This document shows, in pieces, positions 1 through 5,811 of a DNA stretch of 6,235 nt (positions within the stretch are counted from its first letter, which is position 1; each line of letters begins with the position of its first letter). The translations under genes were made by a program, and so were the position numbers. The notes below the pieces were generated by a model. It was not told the origin of the DNA. It searched no databases and was given only the letters and a program-made list of their open reading frames with translations. The stretch is from an uncultured Collinsella sp. (GTDB lineage: Bacteria > Actinomycetota > Coriobacteriia > Coriobacteriales > Coriobacteriaceae). The stretch is from NCBI GenBank assembly GCA_902495265.1, contig CABUWR010000082.1, positions 1 to 6,235 of the forward strand, written 5' to 3'.

Positions 1-650
1 CTCTTGCCGCCCAGCTCAAGCGTCACGGGCGTGAGGTTTTTGCTCGCGCGCTCCATGACGAGCTTGCCGACCGGAACGCTACCGGTAAAGAAGATCTTGT
101 CCCAGCATTCATCGAGCAGCGCCTCATTCTCGGCACGCCCGCCTTCGACGACCGTCACCAGGCACGGATCAAATGCTTCCTCGCAAATCTGTCTGAGCAC
201 CGCGCTCGAAGCCGGCGCATAGGCACTCGGCTTGATGACCACGGTGTTACCCGCGGCGAGCGCGCCGGCGAGCGGCTCGAGCGTCAGCAAAAACGGGTAG
301 TTCCACGGAGCCATGATGAGCGTGACGCCATAGGGCACGGCTTGCGTCTTGCACACGCTCACGGCATTGGCAAGGTCGCACGGACGTAGTCGCGGACGAC
401 TCCATCGAGCCACATGAGCGATCTGATGACGAATCTCGGAAAGCGAGGTGCCGATCTCGCACATATATGCCTCGTCATGCGACTTACCCAAATCGGTCTT
501 GAGCGCATGGGCAATATCGGCCTCGTGCGCCCATACCGTATCGCGCAGGCGCACGAGGGCGCGACGTCGAGCATCGACATCAAACGTGGCGTGCGTCTTA
601 AAATAGGCGCGCTGCTCGCCGACAATGCGCGCGATTTCCTCGGTATTCAT
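1..650 (-). CDS. NAD(P)-dependent aldehyde dehydrogenase, class-3-like, N-terminal part (runs off the left edge)
   Basis: This gene oxidises aldehydes to carboxylic acids with NAD(P)+ in the cytoplasm. The reading frame is open from ATG at 650 to the window edge, giving 216 codons (MNTEEIARIVGEQ...). Seen in the translation: APWNYPF at residues 114-120, VVIKPS at 137-142 (the cofactor-binding Lys), FFTGS at 187-191 (Rossmann glycine turn), and LELGGK at 211-216, where the Glu is the general base of the superfamily. The catalytic Cys lies beyond the window. The compact N-terminus and the FTGS turn fit the ALDH3/YwdH type (about 450-470 residues) rather than classic ALDH1/2. An AGGAGGG Shine-Dalgarno four bases from the ATG supports this start. 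The gene is second in an operon with the alcohol dehydrogenase: only 8 bases separate the genes and the Shine-Dalgarno overlaps the upstream stop codon. Together the two could turn an alcohol into an acid or run in reverse; the substrate cannot be told. Family assignment is firm. Confidence 0.93.
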   Translation of the reverse strand, partial: MNTEEIARIVGEQRAYFKTHATFDVDARRRALVRLRDTVWAHEADIAHALKTDLGKSHDEAYMCEIGTSLSEIRHQIAHVARWSRPRLRPCDLANAVSVCKTQAVPYGVTLIMAPWNYPFLLTLEPLAGALAAGNTVVIKPSAYAPASSAVLRQICEEAFDPCLVTVVEGGRAENEALLDECWDKIFFTGSVPVGKLVMERASKNLTPVTLELGGK

Positions 651-653
651 GGA

Positions 654-660
654 CCCTCCT
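654..660 (-). promoter_or_regulatory. Shine-Dalgarno of the aldehyde dehydrogenase, overlapping the upstream stop codon
   Basis: Read on the minus strand the junction is TAG-GAGGG-TCC-ATG. The AGGAGGG motif uses the last two bases of the alcohol dehydrogenase stop codon (659-661). This arrangement fixes the aldehyde dehydrogenase start at 650 and suggests translational coupling, with ribosomes ending the first gene being well placed to start the second. The motif is seen directly; coupling is inferred. Confidence 0.8.
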
Positions 661-1879
661 AGTTCTCGTCCTCAAACATACCACCTGCAACAACTTCGTA
701 CATATGCTCGAGCTCCAGGCGGTCCATTAAAAGAGGAACGGGGTACAGGGGATTGGCCTCGGCATCGGCATGCGCCGCCATTTCGGGAATGTCGGAGCGG
801 CGAATACCCGCTACATATTTGGGGATTCCCAGGGCGGCGTTCATGCGGTCGACCCAATCGATAAAGGCCTCGGCCGCAAGACTGTCCCGCGCGGTAGCCG
901 GCGCAATGCCCGCCATGCGAGCAAGATCGGCAAGCTTGGGGGCGGCGGCGTCACCATAAGCGCGAAGCATATGCGGCAGGATGATCGCGTTGGCTAAACC
1001 GTGCGGAATTCCGTATCGGCCGCCCAGGCTGTGTGCGATGGCATGAACGTATCCAACATAGGAGCGCGTAAAGGCAACGCCCGCCTTATACGCCGCCGAA
1101 AGCATATTGCGGCGCGCACGCATGTCGTTGCCATGCTCATAGGCCTCTAGCAAATTGTCGCGGATGAGCTGGACCGCCTGACGCGCCATCTTGCGCGTGT
1201 AGGGCGTGGTGCTACGGCCGATAAAGGCCTCGACAGCATGCGTCAGGGCATCCATGCCCGTCTGCCCCGTAATGGAGGCTGGCAACGCGCGCGTAAACTC
1301 GAGGTCGTGGACCGCAAAGCGCGGGATAAGCACAAAGTCGTTAATGGGATACTTGTAGTGTGTCTCGTCATCGGTGATAACCGCCGCGAGCGTGACCTCG
1401 CTTCCCGTGCCTGCCGTGGTGGGAACGGCGATGAGCAGCGGCAGACGACGGTGGACGCGCAGCAGGCCGCGCATCTTGTTGATGGGCTTGTTTGGCTGCA
1501 CAATGCGCGCCCCCACACCCTTGGCGCAATCCATGGCCGAACCGCCACCAAAGCCGATAATGGCCTGGCAGGCGCGCTCTCGATACAGGGACGCCGCTTC
1601 TTCCACGTTTGAGACCGTGGGGTTCGCACGCGTTTCGGCATAGACCGCAACGCCAATTCCCTTGGACGCGAGCGCTGTCTCGAGCGGTGCCGTGAGCCCC
1701 AGACGGGCAATACCAGGGTCTGTCACGATAAGGACCTTCTGGATCGAGCGCTTTTGAAGCACCGCGGGCACATCCTCGGCATGCTCCAAAATGCGTGGCT
1801 CGGTATAGGGCAGGATCGGCAATGCAATGCGAAAAACCGTCTGATATGTTCGGCACCAGGCGCGGCGGGCTAGATGCAT
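659..1879 (-). CDS. Iron-containing (group III) alcohol dehydrogenase
   Basis: NAD(P)-dependent alcohol dehydrogenase that interconverts alcohols and aldehydes in fermentation. The product is 406 residues from ATG at 1879. The NAD-binding part shows GFGGGSAMDCAK (109-120) and PTTAGTGSE (153-161). All four metal ligands of the family are visible: Asp210 and His214 in TGMDALTHAVEAF, His283 in HAIAHSLGG, and His293 in PHGLANA. The length is slightly above the usual 380-390 because of an N-terminal segment of about 25 residues rich in aromatic and aliphatic residues (YQTVFRIALPILPY), which I recall from one clade of these enzymes. The start was chosen because AAGGAG lies 8 bases upstream; a GTG/TTG start further upstream at 1960 would add 27 residues and has no such site. 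It is first in an operon with the aldehyde dehydrogenase and divergent from the rubrerythrin. The substrate is not predictable from sequence. Confidence 0.95.
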   Translation of the reverse strand: MHLARRAWCRTYQTVFRIALPILPYTEPRILEHAEDVPAVLQKRSIQKVLIVTDPGIARLGLTAPLETALASKGIGVAVYAETRANPTVSNVEEAASLYRERACQAIIGFGGGSAMDCAKGVGARIVQPNKPINKMRGLLRVHRRLPLLIAVPTTAGTGSEVTLAAVITDDETHYKYPINDFVLIPRFAVHDLEFTRALPASITGQTGMDALTHAVEAFIGRSTTPYTRKMARQAVQLIRDNLLEAYEHGNDMRARRNMLSAAYKAGVAFTRSYVGYVHAIAHSLGGRYGIPHGLANAIILPHMLRAYGDAAAPKLADLARMAGIAPATARDSLAAEAFIDWVDRMNAALGIPKYVAGIRRSDIPEMAAHADAEANPLYPVPLLMDRLELEHMYEVVAGGMFEDEN

Positions 1880-1897
1880 AAAGGAAGCTCCTTCATT

Positions 1898-1913
1898 TGT
1901 TGATAGGTCAACA
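1898..1913. promoter_or_regulatory. Perfect 6-bp inverted repeat in the alcohol dehydrogenase leader, possible operator
   Basis: The sequence TGTTGA-TAGG-TCAACA is a perfect dyad with a 4-base centre. It lies 19 bases upstream of the alcohol dehydrogenase start and just downstream of the best -10-like hexamer, a common place for a repressor site. The symmetry is seen directly; the role is inferred and no regulator family is assigned. Confidence 0.3.
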
Positions 1914-1925
1914 TTTGCTCGCCCG

Positions 1926-1931
1926 ATTGTA
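1926..1931 (-). promoter_or_regulatory. Possible -10 box for the alcohol/aldehyde dehydrogenase operon
   Basis: On the minus strand this hexamer reads TACAAT, five of six matches to TATAAT. It lies about 47 bases upstream of the start codon. No good -35 hexamer sits at 16-18 bases, so the promoter would be weak or need an activator. The rest of 1880-2135 holds an AT-rich tract (about 1965-2020) and the rubrerythrin promoter, with no further gene. Confidence 0.3.
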
Positions 1932-2023
1932 CTCAGCAGAGATCGCAGACGGCCTACCAATCGTTAATCAATCAACATCTTCATATCTCAAAATTGTTTT
2001 ATTAAAAATCATTCCTAATAGGC

Positions 2024-2051
2024 TTCACATTTGGTTGCATTTATGGATAAT
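2024..2051 (+). promoter_or_regulatory. Sigma-70-type promoter of the rubrerythrin
   Basis: TTCACA (2024-2029, five of six to TTGACA) is followed after 16 bases by GATAAT (2046-2051, five of six to TATAAT). The AT-rich stretch immediately upstream (about 1985-2015) could act as an UP element or hold a regulator site; it contains only an imperfect dyad around 1994-2013. Transcription would start near 2058, leaving a leader of about 78 bases. Confidence 0.6.
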
Positions 2052-2069
2052 AGAACTCGTCAAGACGCA

Positions 2070-2100
2070 CGTCCGGAGAGGGCCCTTACGGGACCGGACG
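2070..2100 (+). promoter_or_regulatory. Hairpin in the 5' leader of the rubrerythrin mRNA
   Basis: CGTCCGG (2070-2076) and CCGGACG (2094-2100) form a perfect 7-bp stem around 17 bases, and two more pairs are possible after one mismatch. The loop contains the 8-bp palindrome AGGGCCCT (2079-2086). It lies inside the predicted leader. It may stabilise the transcript or be a DNA operator just downstream of the start site; no T-tract follows, so it is not a terminator. Confidence 0.45.
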
Positions 2101-2115
2101 AGCGCGCAATCGCCA

Positions 2116-2132
2116 TCGATCGAAAGGATCGA
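2116..2132 (+). promoter_or_regulatory. Small hairpin overlapping the rubrerythrin Shine-Dalgarno
   Basis: TCGATC (2116-2121) and GATCGA (2127-2132) pair perfectly around the 5-base loop GAAAG. The ribosome binding site AAAGGA (2123-2128 region) lies partly in the loop and partly in the 3' arm, and the start codon follows at 2136. The pairing is seen; an effect on translation is inferred and may be modest because half the site is unpaired. Confidence 0.35.
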
Positions 2133-2135
2133 ATC

Positions 2136-2696
2136 ATGAAGTTTGTTTGCCCCGTTTGCGGTTATGTGGAAGAGTTCGACGGCGACCAGCTGCCCGAGGA
2201 TTTTAAGTGCCCCCAGTGCGGCGTTCCCGGTTCTCGTTTCCTGAAGCAGGAGGAGGGCCAGCTCGAGTGGGCTGCCGAGCACGTCGTGGGCGTCGCCAAG
2301 ATGGAGGGCGTCTCCGAGGACATCGTTGCCGACCTGCGCGCCAACTTTGAGGGCGAGTGCTCCGAGGTCGGTATGTACCTGGCCATGGCTCGCGTCGCTC
2401 ATCGCGAGGGCTATCCCGAGATCGGCCTGTACTGGGAGAAGGCTGCCCACGAGGAGGCCGAGCACGCCGCCAAGTTCGCCGAGCTCCTGGGCGAGGTCGT
2501 GACCGACTCCACCAAGAAGAACCTCGAGATGCGCGTTGAGGCCGAGAACGGCGCCACCGCCGGCAAGACTGATCTTGCCAAGCGCGCCAAGGCCGCTGGC
2601 CTCGATGCCATCCACGACACCGTGCACGAGATGGCTCGCGACGAGGCCCGCCACGGCAAGGCTTTCGCCGGCCTGCTCAAGCGCTACTTTGGCTAA
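2136..2696 (+). CDS. Reverse rubrerythrin (N-terminal rubredoxin domain plus diiron four-helix domain), peroxide reductase
   Basis: A cytoplasmic non-haem iron protein that reduces hydrogen peroxide, and in some relatives oxygen, using electrons from NADH via rubredoxin partners; it protects anaerobes. The product is 186 residues. An N-terminal rubredoxin-like knuckle has CPVCG (Cys5, Cys8) and CPQCG (Cys25, Cys28). The rubrerythrin domain follows with likely diiron ligands in FEGEC (Glu74), an ExxH at Glu107/His110, acidic residues in RVEAENG (Glu135, Glu137), and a second ExxH at Glu170/His173 within DEARHGKAF. Classical rubrerythrins carry the rubredoxin domain at the C-terminus, so the order here marks the reverse type described in Clostridium acetobutylicum. 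The ATG at 2136 has AAAGGA 7 bases upstream; a TTG at 2031 in the same frame has no such site and would sit upstream of the promoter -10 box. The gene is monocistronic, with its own promoter and terminator. Codon use is strongly biased, suggesting high expression. Confidence 0.95.
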   Translation: MKFVCPVCGYVEEFDGDQLPEDFKCPQCGVPGSRFLKQEEGQLEWAAEHVVGVAKMEGVSEDIVADLRANFEGECSEVGMYLAMARVAHREGYPEIGLYWEKAAHEEAEHAAKFAELLGEVVTDSTKKNLEMRVEAENGATAGKTDLAKRAKAAGLDAIHDTVHEMARDEARHGKAFAGLLKRYFG

Positions 2697-2729
2697 GCCA
2701 GCCGCCTGAGAGACAATCTCTAGCTCGAT

Positions 2730-2760
2730 AAGGCCCGAACCGCACGGTTCGGGCCTTTTT
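2730..2760 (+). terminator. Intrinsic terminator of the rubrerythrin gene
   Basis: AAGGCCCGAACC (2730-2741) and GGTTCGGGCCTT (2746-2757) form a perfect 12-bp stem with loop GCAC, ending in a run of T residues to 2760. It starts 33 bases after the rubrerythrin stop. On the minus strand no T-run follows the stem, so it acts mainly for the plus strand. Confidence 0.95.
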
Positions 2761-2826
2761 CGTGCCTCACGAACTTGTTAACTCCCTGAAATAGGACCGC
2801 CTTCGGCATCGGTTTCTCGTCAAAAA

Positions 2827-2949
2827 CTAAGTGAGTAGACTTTTTGGAACTTGCCGAGCACACCATCCATATTGCTTTATAAAGCCGCAGGTAAATGACT
2901 TGTTGCAAAACGGCTTGGTCGCCAAAGCGCCAAAAGTCTACTCACTTAG
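2827..2949. repeat. 123-bp hairpin repeat with terminal inverted repeats, copy 1 (REPIN/MITE-like)
   Basis: The left end reads CTAAGTGAGTAGACTTTT and the reverse complement of the right end begins with the same 18 bases. Weaker symmetry continues inward, so the whole unit can fold into one long imperfect hairpin. A second copy at 4248-4370 is the same length, in the same orientation and about 80% identical without gaps (98 of 123 by hand count). A core GGTCGCCAAAG (2917-2927) is identical in both. The right end overlaps the 3' end of the minus-strand nuclease-like gene and supplies its Leu-Ser-Glu-TAG. On the minus strand five T residues follow the far end, so this copy may also act as that gene's terminator. 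No transposase is encoded and no clear target duplication is seen. Confidence 0.85.
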
Positions 2950-4066
2950 AACCGCAGCCGTCCACGATTGAGCTGTTTTGCGTCTAACGGGCATCTTTCC
3001 GTCGATTACTCCCAATTTTGTCCAGTCAACGAATAGTTCAGACCTGAGTAATGTCTCAGCCCTTTGCTCATCTGAGCTTTTATCACGATATTCAGCATCG
3101 AGCATCCTGCATACGGCCTTAACGATCGCGCGGAATCTATCCTCATCGGATATCTGTCTGTGTGTCAGGAGAAGTACATCGTAGCCCATGGCCTGAAGGG
3201 CCGTCATGCGATCGGCGTCACGCAAGCCATCCCCCGCGCGTCCGTGCGAGGCCTTTCCCTGACATTCAATGGCCACCTGTCGCCTGCCGTCCGGCGAAGA
3301 AAGTAGCAGGTCAATATATACACGGGACTTTCCCACAATCGCTCGAGCACTTGTGCTTAACGTCACTTCGACATTGAGCTCTATACCGCAAAACCCTTCG
3401 CCTCCCAGGGCTCGCGGCAGCCCGAGCAACAAATACGCCTCGACCTCAAAAGGCGACGCGGCACCCACTGGGACGAGTTGCGATACCGCCATAAATCTAT
3501 TGCCGTAACGCATCCCGCAAACATCTGAACAAAAACGGTCAAGGTCTCCGCCCAAAACCAAAGCGTCTCGACGCCATAAATTTGAAGTGGCGCCGTCCTC
3601 GGACGGGCAGCGCACCCAACCGAACGTTGTCGAAATCGCGCCCGAATCAATTGCACGCGTAAGCTCCGCCTCAAGTGCCGCCGGCAGAGCGCACACCGCA
3701 AACAAGCCACACATCTCCGCCAATACCAAAAGAAGCTGAAGATCCGTCAGATGCCGCGACATGATGAATGCCGTCAGTAGTGGAGACGTAATCAAAAATC
3801 CATGCTCCGTTTCCAGCACAGATTCCCTGGGGGGGCTCACCAAGAAACAGCCGCTGTCTAATGCTGGCAGGACAAGTCCGTTTGTTTCTCGTCCGAACCA
3901 ATGTATACAACGGAAAGCCGAGCGCAACCGCAGCCGTCGGGTTACGGGCGAGGTCATATCGCTGCCGGTCTTCTTCCGGCCGTGGAAGCGGCGGACACAA
4001 AGCGCGGACCTGAGGAGGCAAACGCCAGTATCTAAAAGCCGATATGTCACAAAGTAAATCCTTCAT
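2938..4066 (-). CDS. PD-(D/E)XK/DUF559-like putative nuclease, frameshifted at a C7 tract (pseudogene or phase-variable)
   Basis: I do not recognise a named family. Two overlapping frames make sense only when joined. From ATG at 4066 one frame gives MKDLLCDISAFRYWRLPPQV and continues through LPRPEEDRQRY and FPLYTLVRTRNKRT to GEPP (residue 79) at a run of seven C residues (3829-3835). Beyond it the frame offset by one base continues as RESVLETEHGFLITSPLLTAF to the TAG at 2938. Removing one C gives 375 residues. Without that, the first frame ends at 3671 (131 residues). The C-terminal half has VYIDLLL (Asp252 in the joined protein), then VAIECQGKASH (Glu267, Gln269, Lys271, His274) and GYDVLLLT. 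This D...E-x-Q/K plus beta-strand pattern suits a Vsr/DUF559-type restriction-endonuclease fold; nuclease activity is inference. The second frame alone is open from GTG at 4050 (370 residues), but its first 70 or so residues are Arg/Cys/Leu-rich and look like out-of-frame translation. No clear Shine-Dalgarno precedes 4066. The last residues LSE and the stop come from repeat copy 1. Codon use is less biased than in neighbours, which hints at transfer. Confidence 0.65.
3829..3835 (-). other. Homopolymer C7 tract (G7 on the plus strand) at the frame switch of the nuclease-like gene
   Basis: Seven consecutive C residues on the coding strand lie exactly where the plausible N-terminal frame (ending Gly-Glu-Pro-Pro) must change to the C-terminal frame (Arg-Glu-Ser-Val). 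With six or nine C residues the gene would be continuous. Options are slipped-strand phase variation, +1 ribosomal slippage at CCC-C, a fixed null mutation, or a sequencing error. Confidence 0.7.
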
Positions 4067-4149
4067 AGGCACAGGAAAACACGAATTTCAACCCAGCCTG
4101 TCTCACATTGGGGCGAACGCACCAAAAATGGCACCGAACGGACTGTTAA

Positions 4150-4215
4150 GTTTTCAACAGCCCTCCCCAACTGGCCAAAAGCTTGCCAAAAGCTGGACGA
4201 AGCCCTGTTGAAAAC
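4150..4215. repeat. 66-bp unit bounded by an 11-bp perfect inverted repeat
   Basis: GTTTTCAACAG (4150-4160) and CTGTTGAAAAC (4205-4215) are perfect inverted repeats. Between them lies a direct repeat, GCCAAAAGCT at 4174-4183 and 4185-4194. A T7 run (4220-4226) follows on the plus strand. The unit lies between the two minus-strand accessory genes, in the 292-bp stretch 4067-4358 that also contains repeat copy 2 and no convincing gene. It may be another small interspersed repeat; the 44-base loop is too long for a normal terminator. Confidence 0.6.
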
Positions 4216-4247
4216 CCCATTTTTTTCTTATGCAGAAACTTTGCGCG

Positions 4248-4370
4248 GCAAGTGAGTAGACTTTTTTGAACATCCCGAGCAGGCCGGTCATCCTGCTTTT
4301 CAAAACCGCAGGTAGATAGCTTGTTACAAAACTGCCTGGTCGCCAAAGTTCCAAAGGTCTACTCGCTTAG
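4248..4370. repeat. 123-bp hairpin repeat, copy 2 (REPIN/MITE-like)
   Basis: Gap-free match to 2827-2949 with the left end at AAGTGAGTAGACTTTT (from 4250) and the right end at GTCTACTCGCTTAG (to 4370); the core GGTCGCCAAAG is at 4338-4348. The outer two bases of the left end differ from copy 1 (GC instead of CT). Inverted symmetry within this copy extends about 35 bases from each end with mismatches. The right end overlaps the 3' end of the MocR/PdxR-like gene and supplies its final Leu-Ser-Glu-TAG, exactly as copy 1 does for the nuclease-like gene. No T-run follows on the minus strand, so it is less terminator-like than copy 1. Confidence 0.85.
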
Positions 4371-5798
4371 GTTGCAGAGTGCCCCCATGAGCTGCAATTC
4401 CAAGGTATTAAGCACTTTTGGACTCAAATCGTCATACTGAACAAGAATTTGAGTTGAGTTTTCAGGGACAGATGCGCCATCGGCACACCAATAGCAGTCA
4501 CTGACATCGACGAACGGGATACCCGAGCGCGTGAGGGCCCGCACAAAAGAGCTTCCACCCGCTCCGCGCTCTGCAGCCACGGTGCAGTAAAGGCCCGCGT
4601 CTGCATGCTCGATCGAGACCTCCCCTGCCGGGAACGCTTTCCGTACAAGCGCCGCCAGGCCATCGCGCGCCTCGCGAGCGCGCACGCGCACGCGGTTCAC
4701 ATGTCGCTCGTAATCACCCGATTCCAGCAAACGAGCCAAAGCGACCTGGTCGACAGAACTCACCGACGAGGCATAGAAACCAAGGTTGCACCTAAACCGC
4801 TCCATCAGCTCATCGGGCAACACCATGTACGCTAGACGCAACGCCGATGAAAGGCTCTTCGAAAACGTGTTGGTATAGATAACCGACTGGGCGGCGTCGA
4901 TTGACGCGAGCGCGGGAATCGGCTTGCCGGCAAGGCGAAACTCACAATCGAAGTCGTCTTCGATGAGATACCGGCCCGGCTGCTCGGCTGCCCAGCTGAG
5001 CAGCGCGTAGCGACGCGCAATGCTCGTCACAAGGCCGGTCGGATACTGATGGGACGGCATCAAGTGAAGGACATCGGTCCCGCTTTTCTGCAGAGTGCTC
5101 AAGTCCACGCCCTCATCATCCAACGGGATATGTCGAACGTTGCAGCCCATAGCCTGATAGATGCGCGTCAGGCGCAAATAGCCCGGGTCCTCAACGGCAT
5201 ACACCCTGTCGGCTCCAAGCAGCTGAACCAACATGGTATCGAGCAGCTGGGCGCCCGCGCCGATAACAATGTTGTTGGGGTCGACATTCATACCCCTTGT
5301 CCCGCGCAGATGATGAGCAATCGCGCGTCGTAGCCGAGCGGTGCCCTGTGCTGGCGCAGGTGAAAAGATCTCGCGTTCGTCTTCGGATGCCAGCGTCGCC
5401 CGCAGTGCGCTTTGCCAAAACCGCGCCGCCTCCAAAGCGGAAGGAGAAAGCGCATCAAATCGCTCGACCTGCCCGTTGATATCATGCGCGCTGGGGCCCA
5501 CAGAGACGGCATCTCGGTCGATACCCTCCGCAGCCGAAGCCAAAACCGGTGCATCCGGAAGCTCGCAAGCGTAATAGCCACGACGCGGCATTGAACAAAT
5601 ATAGCCCTCGGCAAGTAACTGGCTATATGCATTCTCGATGGTAATGACACTGATTCCCAGATGACTGGCAAAGGCACGCTTAGACGGAAGATGCTCCCCC
5701 GCCGCAATGCGTCCAGCAACGATATCATCTCGAATTTGCTGGTAAACATACTCATAGAGCGATGCTCCGCCGCGTTTTTCCAAATTGTAGTCAAGCAT
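4359..5798 (-). CDS. pdxR: MocR/PdxR-type transcriptional regulator (GntR winged helix plus aminotransferase-like domain)
   Basis: A cytoplasmic DNA-binding regulator that senses pyridoxal 5'-phosphate through an aminotransferase-like domain and, in the PdxR group, activates pdxS/pdxT when the cofactor is scarce. The product is 479 residues, normal for the family. Residues about 3-80 form the GntR winged helix (LYEYVYQQIRDDIVAG; LPSKRAFASHLGIS; TIENAYSQLLAEGYI). The type-I aminotransferase fold follows, with VIGAGAQ (178-184), PSHQYPTG (248-255), IEDDFDCEFR (279-288) and TFSKSLSSALRLAY (311-324), where Lys314 is the expected PLP-binding lysine. The ATG at 5798 was chosen because AGGTGAT lies 6 bases upstream; an in-frame TTG at 5831 would add 11 residues of no family character. 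It is divergent from pdxS with 145 bases between starts, the classic PdxR context, so the name rests on context plus family. The last three residues and the stop lie inside repeat copy 2, but the protein appears complete. Confidence 0.9.
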   Translation of the reverse strand: MLDYNLEKRGGASLYEYVYQQIRDDIVAGRIAAGEHLPSKRAFASHLGISVITIENAYSQLLAEGYICSMPRRGYYACELPDAPVLASAAEGIDRDAVSVGPSAHDINGQVERFDALSPSALEAARFWQSALRATLASEDEREIFSPAPAQGTARLRRAIAHHLRGTRGMNVDPNNIVIGAGAQLLDTMLVQLLGADRVYAVEDPGYLRLTRIYQAMGCNVRHIPLDDEGVDLSTLQKSGTDVLHLMPSHQYPTGLVTSIARRYALLSWAAEQPGRYLIEDDFDCEFRLAGKPIPALASIDAAQSVIYTNTFSKSLSSALRLAYMVLPDELMERFRCNLGFYASSVSSVDQVALARLLESGDYERHVNRVRVRAREARDGLAALVRKAFPAGEVSIEHADAGLYCTVAAERGAGGSSFVRALTRSGIPFVDVSDCYWCADGASVPENSTQILVQYDDLSPKVLNTLELQLMGALCNLSE

Positions 5799-5804
5799 GA
5801 GCCT

Positions 5805-5811
5805 ATCACCT
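5805..5811 (-). promoter_or_regulatory. Shine-Dalgarno that fixes the pdxR start
   Basis: On the minus strand AGGTGAT matches the downstream seven bases of the full anti-16S complement and lies 6 bases before ATG 5798. It supports this start over the TTG at 5831. Its first two bases overlap the first CTGACCTT unit of the intergenic tandem repeat. Confidence 0.6.

Noticed and set aside
359..625. Minus-strand open frames near 247-625 that overlap the aldehyde dehydrogenase, suggesting a broken gene
   Set aside because: The aldehyde dehydrogenase frame from ATG 650 is uninterrupted through 216 codons with all expected motifs, so these are other-frame shadows and not evidence of a frameshift.
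1238..1612. A 124-codon plus-strand frame inside the alcohol dehydrogenase
   Set aside because: It is antisense to a conserved gene with all metal ligands intact; the codon pattern is explained by the real gene.
2031..2135. N-terminal extension of the rubrerythrin from TTG 2031
   Set aside because: It would begin upstream of the -10 box, has no ribosome binding site, and the added residues are not rubredoxin-like; the ATG at 2136 directly precedes the CPVCG knuckle.
2025..2654. A 209-codon open frame on the minus strand opposite the rubrerythrin
   Set aside because: It mirrors the strongly biased codon use of the rubrerythrin gene, has repetitive Leu/Gly/Ala composition and no ribosome binding site.
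2720..2908. A 62-codon minus-strand frame across repeat copy 1 and the rubrerythrin terminator
   Set aside because: It reads through a terminator hairpin and the repeat; no start signal and no protein character.
4150..4226. Intrinsic terminator reading of the 66-bp unit plus T7
   Set aside because: The loop is 44 bases, the stem is AT-rich, a CCCA gap separates stem and T-run, and no plus-strand gene lies upstream.
4146..4354. Two 66-codon minus-strand frames across repeat copy 2 and the 66-bp unit
   Set aside because: Both translate repeat sequence, overlap each other in different frames and lack ribosome binding sites.
2827..4370. Two-unit CRISPR or attachment-site pair
   Set aside because: The units are 123 bp, internally palindromic, 80% identical and 1.4 kb apart, unlike CRISPR repeats. 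No integrase gene or tRNA gene is present to support att sites.
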